From Prevotella sp. (GTDB lineage Bacteria; Bacteroidota; Bacteroidia; Bacteroidales; Bacteroidaceae), in assembly GCA_017964785.1 (NCBI GenBank), contig JAGCRH010000046.1:1-53874 (forward strand): 53,874 nt of DNA. The letters are read 5' to 3'. The notes under the pieces are model-generated. The model was not told the DNA's origin. It made no database searches and worked only from the letters and a program-made list of their open reading frames with translations. Positions within the stretch are counted from its first letter, which is position 1; every line of letters starts with the position of its first letter. Positions 24,605-33,107 of the stretch are shown piece by piece. The position numbers and the translations under genes were made by a program.

Positions 24605-26584
24605 TTATTTTTTGTCCAATTCCTCGTAAATCGAATTGTTCGACTTGTATTCCGGAACGATCTCCTTCATCTTCCGCACCGTCTCCATATCATCATAGTG
24701 CCTGGATATCTCAACCAAGTCCTCAATATCCTTATTCACCTGATTATAGTCATACTCCCTGACCTCCGCAATACGGATCTTCTCATGGAACGTCGGCTTC
24801 GTACCCTCCAGTTCATTGAGCACCTCCTCATAGAGTTTCTCTCCAGGACGCAGACCCGTGTACTTGATCTCAATGTTCTTCGCTCCAGACAACTTGATCA
24901 TGCGCTTCGCCAAGTCATCAATCTTCACCGGTTTACCCATGTCAAAGACGAATATCTCACCGCCGTTACCCTTTGTACCAGCCTCCAGCACCAATTTACA
25001 AGCCTCCGGTATCAACATGAAGAAACGCACGATGCGCTCATCAGTGACCGTCACAGGACCGCCATGCTTGATCTGTTCACGGAACAACGGGATCACCGAT
25101 CCGTTAGAGCCCAACACATTTCCGAAACGCGTCGTCACAAACTGCGTGCCCGTTTTTCCTTGACTGCTGAGCCACGAACTCGAGTCCATGCTCTTGAACT
25201 TGTTAATCTTGAGCGCCCGGTCGAGCGACTGCACATAGATCTCACAGATACGCTTCGAGCAACCCATCACGTTCGTCGGGTTCACCGCCTTGTCGGTGGA
25301 TACCATCACGAACTTCTTCACCCCGTACTTCACGGAGAGGTCCGCAATGATCTTCGTACCATAGATATTGTTCAGCACCGCCTCCGAGGGATTATCCTCC
25401 ATCATCGGCACATGCTTGTAGGCCGCCGCATGGAAGACATAGTCCGGACGCGTGGCATTGAACAAGGCCTCCATCCTGCGCTGCCGACTGATACTCGTCA
25501 CGATCACCTCTGCATCGATGTCAGGGAAGTCGTTGGCCATCATCAGACGGATATCGTGCTGCGGGGTCTCCGCCTGGTCGATGAGGATCATCTTCGCCGG
25601 CTTATAGACCGCAATCTGTCTCACCATCTCAGAACCGATGCTACCGGCCGATCCTGTGATGAGAACCTTCTTACCCTGTAGCAGTTCACCCACCGACTTC
25701 ATGTCCACACGGATCTCCTGACGGGGCAACAGTTCCTCTACCGACACCTCCCTCAACTGCAGGTTTCCGAAGTCCGCATCGGTCAACTCCTCGTCCTCCG
25801 CGCCCATCTCCTTCGTGCCCTGCGCCATATAGATCTTCGCGCCGGCACTGATGATGATGTCCTGTATCTTCTGGTTGTTACGGAATTCCTTGATGCGATA
25901 AGGCGACACCAGCACACCGTCGATATCGTTCTTCTGGATAATATCCGCTAAATCGTCATCTATCGAATACACCTTCTCACCCATGATCATCTGGTGCTTC
26001 GTCTTCTTGTAATGGGTGATAAAGCCCTTATACACAAACTTTCGCGGCCGTTGGCTCTGGATCATTTTCGCCAGTCCCACGCCGCCCTGCATGGCCCCGT
26101 ATATCAGCACACGTACCGCACGGGTATTCGAGAACGCCACATCGTAGAGCGTCTTCACGAAGACACGCAGGGCCCACATTAGCAGCGTGGCTATCAGAAA
26201 GATCAGGAAGATGCTCGTCGTATTGAAATGCACGAACATATGTCCTGGCAGGAAGTCCATGCCATACTGTGCGATCAGGACCAATACCAGCGACAAGACA
26301 TTGCCATACACCACGCGCATCAGGTCGCTGAAACTTGAATAGCGCATGAATCCGGAATAGGTGTGGAAGATTCTGAACCCTGGGATGCTCAGCACGATAA
26401 AACAGAGCATCGTATTCACCACCTGGAGTGTGTTTTCAAACAGTGTCTCGGCATCCTTGAAGATCCAGTACACCAGCATGCCACTGAACAACATGATCAG
26501 GCAGTCAATCAGGAAGATACACCAATACGGCAGTGAGTTCTTGGTAAAATACCAGTTTAATATCTTATCAAACGGATTTTTCAT
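24605..26584 (-). CDS. Membrane nucleoside-diphosphate-sugar dehydratase, WbpM/CapD type
   Basis: Inner-membrane UDP-N-acetylglucosamine 4,6-dehydratase/epimerase-type enzyme that opens synthesis of deoxy-amino sugars for surface polysaccharide. Start ATG 26584 (MKNPFDKIL) is chosen; the longer frame to 26629 would begin upstream of the -7 box. About four transmembrane helices fill residues 20-130, then a nucleotide-binding domain (VRVLIYGAMQGGVGLAKMI), and the SDR domain from about 290: VLITGSAGSIGSEMVRQ, HAAAYKHVPMMEDNP and STDKAVNPTNVMGCSKR. The last motif has Met in place of the usual SDR catalytic Tyr, as in WbpM-type dehydratases. Tail segment GLRPGEKLYEEVL is typical. The last gene of the polysaccharide group, with its own promoter. 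Confidence 0.87.
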   Translation of the reverse strand: MKNPFDKILNWYFTKNSLPYWCIFLIDCLIMLFSGMLVYWIFKDAETLFENTLQVVNTMLCFIVLSIPGFRIFHTYSGFMRYSSFSDLMRVVYGNVLSLVLVLIAQYGMDFLPGHMFVHFNTTSIFLIFLIATLLMWALRVFVKTLYDVAFSNTRAVRVLIYGAMQGGVGLAKMIQSQRPRKFVYKGFITHYKKTKHQMIMGEKVYSIDDDLADIIQKNDIDGVLVSPYRIKEFRNNQKIQDIIISAGAKIYMAQGTKEMGAEDEELTDADFGNLQLREVSVEELLPRQEIRVDMKSVGELLQGKKVLITGSAGSIGSEMVRQIAVYKPAKMILIDQAETPQHDIRLMMANDFPDIDAEVIVTSISRQRRMEALFNATRPDYVFHAAAYKHVPMMEDNPSEAVLNNIYGTKIIADLSVKYGVKKFVMVSTDKAVNPTNVMGCSKRICEIYVQSLDRALKINKFKSMDSSSWLSSQGKTGTQFVTTRFGNVLGSNGSVIPLFREQIKHGGPVTVTDERIVRFFMLIPEACKLVLEAGTKGNGGEIFVFDMGKPVKIDDLAKRMIKLSGAKNIEIKYTGLRPGEKLYEEVLNELEGTKPTFHEKIRIAEVREYDYNQVNKDIEDLVEISRHYDDMETVRKMKEIVPEYKSNNSIYEELDKK

Positions 26585-26606
26585 ATCAATATCTTCTAAA
26601 CCGCCA

Positions 26607-26638
26607 CAAAAGTACTGCAAATCTTTCAATAAACCAAA
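26607..26638 (-). promoter_or_regulatory. Promoter of the WbpM/CapD-type gene
   Basis: Minus strand: TTTG (26638-26635), 20-base spacer, TACTTTTG (26614-26607). It gives a leader of about 20 bases before ATG 26584. Confidence 0.75.
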
Positions 26639-26665
26639 TTATATTCAATTTTTTTGCATAATCAC

Positions 26666-26695
26666 ACAAAAAATGCAGGGGATTGCCCTGCATTT
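26666..26695 (-). terminator. Terminator of the lipoprotein operon
   Basis: AAATGCAGGG / CCCTGCATTT, a perfect 10-base-pair stem with loop of 5, followed on the minus strand by TTTTTT. Lies 2 bases after the 26698 gene stop. Confidence 0.88.
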
Positions 26696-26697
26696 GA

Positions 26698-27567
26698 TTA
26701 GAAATTGATGTGTGTCTCACCGGCCCAGTCGGTATTGACACTCACATCAGTGACTGTCGACGACGCGCCGGTGCCATTGAAATAGGCACCGGAGACCCAC
26801 GTGATATAGTTCTGTTGCATCGGCACATGAAACTCCCGTTCTTGGAGGATGTTGTCATCGTCATCATACGCTGTCACCGTCAGGTGGATGGTACCCTCCC
26901 TATCGTGCAGGAAGGTATACAGGTCGAACTGTCTCTGACCGGCAGTGACGTCGAAGTAGACATCCTGTTTGCTGTTCACGCACCCGAGACCCGTTGTGGC
27001 GTCAAAGGCTCCAGAGCCACCCGTATAGTAGAACCGCATCTGGGTGACCTCCTCCGGGATGTCATCGGTAATCACAAAACGACAGAGCGACACGATACGG
27101 TCAAGCGACACCTGCAGGTTCACCGGCTCCTCCCCGATGGTGACGTGCCCATAGTAGAGGAAGGTGTCCGTGAAGCCATCCGCGTTCTTAAACTGTATCT
27201 TGTTCAGGTCGGTCATCGTGGGGTTCTTCAGACTACTGTGTCCCACCACCACCAACAGATAGTCTCCCTCGCCCAACTGGAATGAGGCGGTACCGAAACT
27301 CGACGCATCGGACGTCTGGTTGACCTGCTTCACACGCGTACCGTCTGGGGTGTATACCGCGTAGTTCAGTCGCGTGCAGGCCTCTTTCGCTGCCCCGCGG
27401 GTACGACTCGCGAAGGGGGTCTTCTCAATCTCAAACACACGTACTTTCAGATTGCCGTCAACGGATTCCTCCCCATGATTATTCGAAATAGTGGGTTTCT
27501 CACAGCCGCACACAGCCAACATCACACACAGAATAATCCATCCTTTTTTCATAGTTGCTGTTTTCAT
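26698..27567 (-). CDS. Fimbrillin-like (FimB/Mfa2-type) lipoprotein
   Basis: Predicted surface lipoprotein. ATG 27567 or ATG 27552 could be the start; both give a lipoprotein signal, MKKGWIILCVMLAVCGC, with Cys22 (from 27567) as lipid-anchored residue. The mature part alternates beta strands in the pattern of Bacteroidales Mfa2/FimB-like proteins: FQLGEGDYLLVVVGH, VNLQVSLDRIVSLCRFVITDDIPEEVTQMRFYYTGGSGAFD and FHVPMQQNYITWVSGAYF. It shares layout with its upstream neighbour 19 bases away (strand, length, VSLxR/ATLERVV block, ITWVSG/MTFLTG block), so the pair look like diverged duplicates. Exact role, fimbrial anchor or minor subunit, is inference. Confidence 0.6.
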   Translation of the reverse strand: MKTATMKKGWIILCVMLAVCGCEKPTISNNHGEESVDGNLKVRVFEIEKTPFASRTRGAAKEACTRLNYAVYTPDGTRVKQVNQTSDASSFGTASFQLGEGDYLLVVVGHSSLKNPTMTDLNKIQFKNADGFTDTFLYYGHVTIGEEPVNLQVSLDRIVSLCRFVITDDIPEEVTQMRFYYTGGSGAFDATTGLGCVNSKQDVYFDVTAGQRQFDLYTFLHDREGTIHLTVTAYDDDDNILQEREFHVPMQQNYITWVSGAYFNGTGASSTVTDVSVNTDWAGETHINF

Positions 27568-27586
27568 AGTTTGTCCTCCCGAATGA

Positions 27587-28489
27587 TTAGAAATTCGCCG
27601 TATGATTGGTAAGCCAGCCTGTCTCTACCTGAAAGGCGGCGGATGTCAGGGATGTCGCACTGAAGACAGAACCGGTGAGGAAGGTCATGCGGTTACGCTT
27701 GAAAGGCACGTTCGGGATCTGCTTTGTGAAAAGCACATCGTCATTGGCATCCAGTACGTCGATGGTGATGTTGATGTCCTGCTCGTCAGAAGCCAGGAAC
27801 AGGAAACTCTTCACCTCGATGGCGCTGTTCGCGGGCGTTGACGGAGATACCTCCACGGCAAAGCCTGTATTCACCGTCGCCAGACCCGTCGTGGGATTAA
27901 AGGACTTACCGCCTGCAGCATACGTCGTCCGGATCTTTTTCGCATGGTCGGGACGACCGTCAGTAGATATAATCTTCAGGGCACTGACCACACGCTCTAA
28001 GGTGGCACTGAGTTCCACGGCATTCGTGTTGGCGATATGCACTGTCTGCGTGGCTACAAACGTTTCGCGGGCCTTCTCACTGGAATAACCTGCCGCCGTA
28101 GGACTGTCCAACGAGAACGCATCCCCGCTGAAAAGACCATAGCCTACCGCCACCATCGTGTAGTTCCCGACGGGCAGATGACAGGAGAACTCACCAAAGG
28201 TGTTGTAGGTGCTGATGTCGCTTTTCACCTGCGTCACCTTGTAGACCTCGGTCGTGCCATTGTAGAACGCCAGTGTGATAGCCCCTACCTCATCGCAATC
28301 GGCCGGATCCTCCGCAGTCCTGGTCCGTCCCCTGGAATCAGAAAACCCTTCCACCGACATCGAGAAGTCGCGCACCCGCACATGCACTGGTGCTGTCTCA
28401 GTCTCGTTACAAACTGTTACCTCACTCTCATTACTGCAACTTGTTGCAGCCAACAGTCCTACGACTGCCATCACAAAAAACTTTTTCAT
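27587..28489 (-). CDS. Fimbrillin-like (FimB/Mfa2-type) lipoprotein
   Basis: First gene of a two-gene lipoprotein operon. Signal peptide MKKFFVMAVVGLLAATSC with Cys18 in a lipobox, followed by SNESEV. The mature domain holds GEFSCHLPVGNYTMVAVGYG, VELSATLERVVSALKIISTDG, ATYAAGGKSFNPTTG and NVPFKRNRMTFLTGSVFS. The pattern is that of Bacteroidales fimbrillin-like or Mfa2-like proteins. 300 residues. No fimbrial major subunit or tip gene is adjacent, so it may be an isolated surface protein tied to the polysaccharide locus. Confidence 0.6.
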   Translation of the reverse strand: MKKFFVMAVVGLLAATSCSNESEVTVCNETETAPVHVRVRDFSMSVEGFSDSRGRTRTAEDPADCDEVGAITLAFYNGTTEVYKVTQVKSDISTYNTFGEFSCHLPVGNYTMVAVGYGLFSGDAFSLDSPTAAGYSSEKARETFVATQTVHIANTNAVELSATLERVVSALKIISTDGRPDHAKKIRTTYAAGGKSFNPTTGLATVNTGFAVEVSPSTPANSAIEVKSFLFLASDEQDINITIDVLDANDDVLFTKQIPNVPFKRNRMTFLTGSVFSATSLTSAAFQVETGWLTNHTANF

Positions 28490-28552
28490 TTTGTGTATTA
28501 AATTTGTAAGTTGATAAATAATTAATTATGGTGTTTTTCAATTCACCGGCGA

Positions 28553-28583
28553 CAAAGGTATAAAGAAAAATCGAAATACCAAA
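28553..28583 (-). promoter_or_regulatory. Promoter of the lipoprotein operon
   Basis: Minus strand: TTTG (28583-28580), 19-base spacer, TACCTTTG (28560-28553). Ideal Bacteroidetes promoter; leader of about 60 bases. Confidence 0.85.
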
Positions 28584-28649
28584 AGAAAAATACATTTTTT
28601 TTGTATTTCGATCAAAAAAACCGGAAAAGGGCCTGTGTTCAGGATTTCA

Positions 28650-29381
28650 TTATGACCGGTTCATCGACGCGAAGGTGCGCTTGACCTCTTCGTAACTCTG
28701 CAGGTTACCGATGTCATAGCGGCGACCCGGCATCTCCCAGGCATAGACACGTGTCTGTCCACAGAGCCAGGCAATGAAACTGCCCGGTGCATCGGTACCA
28801 CAGCCGCTCTCGATCCCTTTCTGGATCAGTCGGGCATCCTCACGGGTGTAGTAATAGAAGGCCGGTACACACCAGTGACTCTTCGGCTGAGCGGGTTTTT
28901 CCTCCATCGATAGGATCCGCCCCTCACTGTCAATCTCTGCCACACCGGTCTTATGGAGGCGGGCTTCGTCAGCCTCGTAATAGCGCATCACACAGGTGGC
29001 CTGCTTCTCCTTCGCATAGCGGATAAAACCCGCCAGACTGAAGTCCAACAGGTTGTCTCCAGCCATGACCAACAGGTCATCGTCCAACTGCAACTGTTCA
29101 ATGGCGAACTGTATGTCCTTCACTGCCCCGAGACGTGTCTCGTTCGAGGTCGTGCCATCGTCGAGGATGGTGTAACGACCAGCGGACCAATCCTCGAATA
29201 TCTTCGCAAACTTATGGTTGCTGATCACGATATACTCATCGATCAACCCGGTCTGGTTCATATCGTCGATCAACCAGTCTAAAATCGGTTTTCCTGCCAC
29301 TTCCAACAGTGGTTTTGGAAAATTCTCCGTGAGCGGATACAACCTGGTTGCATACCCCGCTGCCAAAAAAACGCACTTCAT
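28650..29381 (-). CDS. Sugar-phosphate nucleotidyltransferase
   Basis: Transfers a nucleotide to a sugar 1-phosphate. N-terminal signature FLAAGYATRLYPLTENFPKPLLEVAGKPILDWLID carries the GxxTRLxPLT...PKP motif; MAGDNLLDFSL holds the metal-binding Asp, and MEEKPAQPKSHW and GRRYDIGNLQSYEEVKR follow the RmlA/GalU-like pattern. Only 243 residues, so it lacks the C-terminal regulatory or beta-helix parts of larger relatives. It starts 11 bases after the galacturonokinase-like gene, which suggests it uses that kinase's product, possibly to make UDP-galacturonate. Substrate is inferred from context only. Confidence 0.82.
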   Translation of the reverse strand: MKCVFLAAGYATRLYPLTENFPKPLLEVAGKPILDWLIDDMNQTGLIDEYIVISNHKFAKIFEDWSAGRYTILDDGTTSNETRLGAVKDIQFAIEQLQLDDDLLVMAGDNLLDFSLAGFIRYAKEKQATCVMRYYEADEARLHKTGVAEIDSEGRILSMEEKPAQPKSHWCVPAFYYYTREDARLIQKGIESGCGTDAPGSFIAWLCGQTRVYAWEMPGRRYDIGNLQSYEEVKRTFASMNRS

Positions 29382-29392
29382 TTCTTTTTTTA

Positions 29393-30565
29393 TTAGATCA
29401 CGACTCCGTCTGCGCTTTCGCAGACGAAAACCTCGTACTTCCCCTTTAGGTGCGGGAACGACGCTAAGTACTTTTCCGTCACCTGCTTTGAGATGGAGTC
29501 TTCGAAAGCAGGATCAATCAGCGCCATGCAACAGCCCTTGAACCCGGCACCGGAAAAACGGCCACCGTAGATCCCCTCCGTCTGCGTCATGATCTCATAG
29601 AGCCGGATCTGTTCCGGCGCCCCACTCTCCCAGTTGTGGATACTGCTCCAGCCAGACTCGAACGACAGTTTCCCGTACGCCTCGATATCCCCGCGGCGCC
29701 AGGCCTCGGCCCCTTTCTCCACACGCTCGAACTCCGTGTACCAGTGCTCACAACGCTTTGCCCAAGGCTCCGGCAGACGGTCCTTATACTGCTCATAGAC
29801 CTCCCGCGGCACGTTCCGCGCATTGGCCTCGTTGAACTTACCATATTCCATACCCGCATACGCCTGTAGGGCATAGACCCCCGATCGCAGTTCGTCCACG
29901 CGCATATTGTACTTCGAGCCCGCCAGACTGTGCTCCAGGCCCGAGAAGAAGATGGCAATCTTATAGGGTTTCATCGCCGGATGCTCCGGGATCAACTCAT
30001 AGTGGTTGTCCTTCGTGTCGAGATACAGCAGGTGGTTTTTCTTGCTCAGTACCTCACAACTCTGGTCGAGTTTGCCGACACTCACACCCACGTAGTTCAA
30101 CTCGGCATCGTAGGCGATATCGATGATCTCCTGTTGACTGAGCGTCAGACCGTTCACCTTGCACAGGGCCGTCAGGAAACTGATGATCACCGCCGCACTC
30201 GATGACAAACCGCCGATGGGCAGGCTTCCTTCGATGACACCACAGAGACCCACATGCAACTGGTGCTGTTTCGCCAACGCCCAGGTCGCGCCCCGCAGGT
30301 AGTCAGCCCAGTCGTTCTGCTTCTGTGTCGGTACCGAGGCGATGTGCCACTGGGCCCGTTTCGGAAACTGCAACGACGCCATCTCCACGACCCCATTCTG
30401 TTTGGGGGCGTAGGCGATATGAATACCCTTGTCGATGGCCAGACCGGTGATCTTACCTAAGTTATGGTCGGAATGGGCACCAATCGGACAGATCCGGTAA
30501 GGACAAAAAGCCATGCCTTCTGCCTCACGCCCGTATATTTGATTAAATCTCTCTTCGCAAAACAT
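29393..30565 (-). CDS. GHMP-family sugar kinase resembling galacturonokinase
   Basis: Anomeric sugar kinase of the galactokinase family. Its substrate-binding motif reads CPYRICPIGAHSDHN, where galactokinases have GEHTDYN: Glu is replaced by Ala. That form, together with the C-terminal FSGAGFKGCCMALIDP, agrees with my memory of plant galacturonokinase. ATP-binding loop PIGGLSSSAAVIISF lies near residue 115, and the catalytic-base region KLDQSCEVLS near 165. 390 residues. Sits 10 bases after the UDP-glucuronate 4-epimerase gene and 11 before the nucleotidyltransferase. The set could salvage free galacturonate to UDP-galacturonate. Galactokinase activity is the alternative. Confidence 0.72.
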   Translation of the reverse strand: MFCEERFNQIYGREAEGMAFCPYRICPIGAHSDHNLGKITGLAIDKGIHIAYAPKQNGVVEMASLQFPKRAQWHIASVPTQKQNDWADYLRGATWALAKQHQLHVGLCGVIEGSLPIGGLSSSAAVIISFLTALCKVNGLTLSQQEIIDIAYDAELNYVGVSVGKLDQSCEVLSKKNHLLYLDTKDNHYELIPEHPAMKPYKIAIFFSGLEHSLAGSKYNMRVDELRSGVYALQAYAGMEYGKFNEANARNVPREVYEQYKDRLPEPWAKRCEHWYTEFERVEKGAEAWRRGDIEAYGKLSFESGWSSIHNWESGAPEQIRLYEIMTQTEGIYGGRFSGAGFKGCCMALIDPAFEDSISKQVTEKYLASFPHLKGKYEVFVCESADGVVI

Positions 30566-30575
30566 AACAATTCGT

Positions 30576-31643
30576 TTAATTCGTTAAATTCGTTGTTGTA
30601 TAGTACGCTTTGTACCACTCCGCAAATTGGCGGAGTCCTTCTCTCAACGTGATCTTCGGTGTAAATCCGAAGTCACGTTCCAAGGCGGTGGCATCCGCGT
30701 ACGTCGTCGGCACGTCGCCAGGCTGCATCGGCACCAGTTGCTTGTGCGCTTCGAAGTCATAGTCCCCAGGGAGCACCTCGGCCCGTACCAGTTCCTCTTG
30801 CAGGATATTTACAAAGTCGAGCAGGTTTTCCGGCTGTCCGCCACCTATATTATAAATCGCGTACGGGGGAATGGGCAGACCGTCCTCTCCTTTCTTGCGT
30901 TCCGGTGCACCCTGCATCACCCGCACGATACCCTCCACGATGTCATCCACGTAGGTAAAGTCCCTGCGACAATTACCGTAGTTATAGATCTGGATGGTAT
31001 CGCCCTTCAGCAGTTTGTTCGTAAACCCGAAGTACGCCATGTCCGGTCGTCCTGCCGGTCCATACACCGTAAAGAAGCGCAGTCCCGTTGTCGGGATATC
31101 GTACAGTTTCGAATAACAGTGCGCCATGAGTTCGTTGCTCTTCTTCGTGGCGGCATACAGACTCACGGGGTTGTCCACCCGGTCGTCTGTGCTAAAGGGA
31201 ACCTTCTTATTTCCACCGTAAACACTTGAACTCGAAGCATATACCAAGTGCTCGACGGGGTGGTTTCGACACGCTTCGAGGATATTGTAGAAGCCGATGA
31301 TATTACTCTGTATATACGCATCTGGGTTCTCTATCGAGTACCTTACGCCCGCCTGCGCCGCCAGATTGACCACCACCTGAGGCTGGTATTGTTCGAAGAT
31401 CTGGTCGATCAAGGCCTTGTCCGCAAGATCGCCCTTCACGAAGGTGTAGTTGACGTCCGAGGGAACGAGGCGTTCGAGTTCTTTCAAACGCCATTCCTTC
31501 AACGAAACGTCATAATAATCATTTAGATTGTCAATATTGACAATCGTCTGATAGGTCTTCTCTCCAAAAAGTCGTTTTATCAGATTGGAACCGATGAACC
31601 CGGCTCCACCAGTTACAAAAACCGTTTTTTTATCACTATCCAT
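30576..31643 (-). CDS. UDP-glucuronate 4-epimerase-like SDR enzyme
   Basis: Extended short-chain dehydrogenase interconverting UDP-glucuronate and UDP-galacturonate. Rossmann motif VFVTGGAGFIGSNLIKRL at residue 8; NLAAQAGVRYSIENPDAY, YASSSSVYGG and the catalytic pair in YAATKKSNE (YxxxK), then TGLRFFTVYGPAGRPDMA and RRDFTYVDDIVEGI. The GVRYSI block and overall order match bacterial CapI/LpsL-type UDP-glucuronate epimerases, and ugd upstream supplies the substrate. 355 residues. First of three tightly spaced genes (epimerase, kinase, nucleotidyltransferase). A hairpin/terminator element separates it from ugd. Confidence 0.85.
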   Translation of the reverse strand: MDSDKKTVFVTGGAGFIGSNLIKRLFGEKTYQTIVNIDNLNDYYDVSLKEWRLKELERLVPSDVNYTFVKGDLADKALIDQIFEQYQPQVVVNLAAQAGVRYSIENPDAYIQSNIIGFYNILEACRNHPVEHLVYASSSSVYGGNKKVPFSTDDRVDNPVSLYAATKKSNELMAHCYSKLYDIPTTGLRFFTVYGPAGRPDMAYFGFTNKLLKGDTIQIYNYGNCRRDFTYVDDIVEGIVRVMQGAPERKKGEDGLPIPPYAIYNIGGGQPENLLDFVNILQEELVRAEVLPGDYDFEAHKQLVPMQPGDVPTTYADATALERDFGFTPKITLREGLRQFAEWYKAYYTTTNLTN

Positions 31644-31673
31644 ACAAATAACTTTTTATGGCATCTTTGTACC

Positions 31674-31763
31674 GAAAAAAGGACAGTGATGTTCCTTTAA
31701 GAAAACATTCCGCACGAGGAGGAACGACGAGCCAGGACGTTTTCGAAAGGAATATCACTGTCC
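31674..31763 (-). terminator. Repeated hairpin element, copy B, acting as ugd terminator
   Basis: Outer arms GGACAGTGAT / ATCACTGTCC (31681-31690 and 31754-31763), inner TTCCTTT / AAAGGAA and GAAAAC / GTTTTC, loop ATTCCGCACGAGGA, eight variable bases, GAGCCAGGAC. On the minus strand the stem is followed by TTTTTT (31680-31675), so it fits a rho-independent terminator for ugd. The core matches copy A in addB while the outer arms differ. Confidence 0.85.
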
Positions 31764-31770
31764 CATACGC

Positions 31771-33084
31771 TTAAAGTTCTCCAATGCGTGTATAGACGAA
31801 GCCCTGTTCTTCGAGTTCGGCGCGGTCGTAGATGTTACGGCCATCGACGACGATGTTACCGACCATGACCTTCTTGATGACATTCCACGACGGCATACGG
31901 AACTGCCTCCACTCCGTCATGAGTGCAAACACATCCGCCCCATCCGCTGCATCATAGATGTCCCGGCAGTAAGTGACCGTATCACCGATGCGACGCTTAC
32001 ACTCCTCCATGGCAATGGGATCGAAGACCTTCACCTTCGCCCCATCGGCCAACAGTTTTTCGATGACCACTAAGGCCGGTGCCTCACGCATGTCATCCGT
32101 CTCCGGCTTGAACGCCAGACCCAGGATGGCCACCGTCTTACCCTTCACAGAGCCAGCCATCTTGATGATCTTATCGTAAACGATAGACTTCTGTTTCTCA
32201 TTGACGCGCTCCACGGCCTCGATCACCTCCATGTGGTAGTCATTGTCGATACCCGTATGCATCAGCGCCTTTACATCCTTCGGGAAACACGAACCGCCAT
32301 AGCCGCAACCCGCATAGAGGAATTTCTTGCCGATACGCGTGTCCGTACCGATACCACGACGCACATTGTCCACATTCGCCCCTACCCGTTCACACAGGTT
32401 GGCGATATCGTTCATAAACGAGATACGCGTGGCCAACATCGCGTTCGCCGCATATTTTGTCATCTCGGCCGATGGGATATCCATGAAGATCACACGGAAG
32501 TTCTGGAGCATCAATGGACGGTACAGACGCGTCATCACCTCCTGAGCCTTCTCACTCTCTGTACCCACCACCACACGGTCGGGCGACATAAAGTCCTTGA
32601 TGGCCGCACCTTCCTTCAAGAACTCCGGGTTCGAAGCCACGTCGAAGGGAACCTTCACCCCACGCTTGTCCAACTCGGCCTGGATGGCGGCCTTCACCTT
32701 CTTCGCCGTACCTACAGGCACCGTCGACTTCGTCACCAGGATCGTGTACTTGTTGATGTGCTGACCAAACTGTTTGGCCACGGCCAACACGTACTTCAGA
32801 TCGGCACTGCCGTCCTCGTCGGGAGGCGTACCCACAGCAGAGAACACCACCTCCACATCGTCGAGCACCTCTGTCAGGTCGGTCGTGAACTGCAGACGCT
32901 CACATTCTACGTTGCGCTTCACCATCTCCTCCAGACCCGGCTCATAGATGGGCATGATGCCGTTTTTCAGTTTCTCAATCTTCTGTGCATCCACATCGAC
33001 GCACGTTACATGAGCTCCCATCTCGGCGAAGCACGTGCCACTTACCAGGCCAACATAGCCCGTTCCTACAATTGCTATATTCAT
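31771..33084 (-). CDS. ugd: UDP-glucose 6-dehydrogenase
   Basis: Oxidises UDP-glucose to UDP-glucuronate with two NAD+, supplying uronic acids for surface polysaccharide. MNIAIVGTGYVGLVSGTCFAEMG gives the NAD-binding fold. The active-site cysteine lies in YAGCGYGGSCFPKDVKAL near residue 260, with the family EFLKEGAAIKDFM block near 150 and the central helix SAEMTKYAANAMLATRISFMNDIANLCE. C-terminal domain: VAILGLAFKPETDDMREAPALV. 437 residues, the usual length. 23 bases after fcl, probably in the gmd-fcl-ugd transcript. Confidence 0.95.
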   Translation of the reverse strand: MNIAIVGTGYVGLVSGTCFAEMGAHVTCVDVDAQKIEKLKNGIMPIYEPGLEEMVKRNVECERLQFTTDLTEVLDDVEVVFSAVGTPPDEDGSADLKYVLAVAKQFGQHINKYTILVTKSTVPVGTAKKVKAAIQAELDKRGVKVPFDVASNPEFLKEGAAIKDFMSPDRVVVGTESEKAQEVMTRLYRPLMLQNFRVIFMDIPSAEMTKYAANAMLATRISFMNDIANLCERVGANVDNVRRGIGTDTRIGKKFLYAGCGYGGSCFPKDVKALMHTGIDNDYHMEVIEAVERVNEKQKSIVYDKIIKMAGSVKGKTVAILGLAFKPETDDMREAPALVVIEKLLADGAKVKVFDPIAMEECKRRIGDTVTYCRDIYDAADGADVFALMTEWRQFRMPSWNVIKKVMVGNIVVDGRNIYDRAELEEQGFVYTRIGEL

Positions 33085-33107
33085 AATCTCACTTGATATG
33101 TTTCATT

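Noticed and set aside
26585-26629. Longer N-terminus of the WbpM-type protein (MKDLQYFC...)
   Set aside because: It would begin upstream of the -7 promoter element at 26614-26607.
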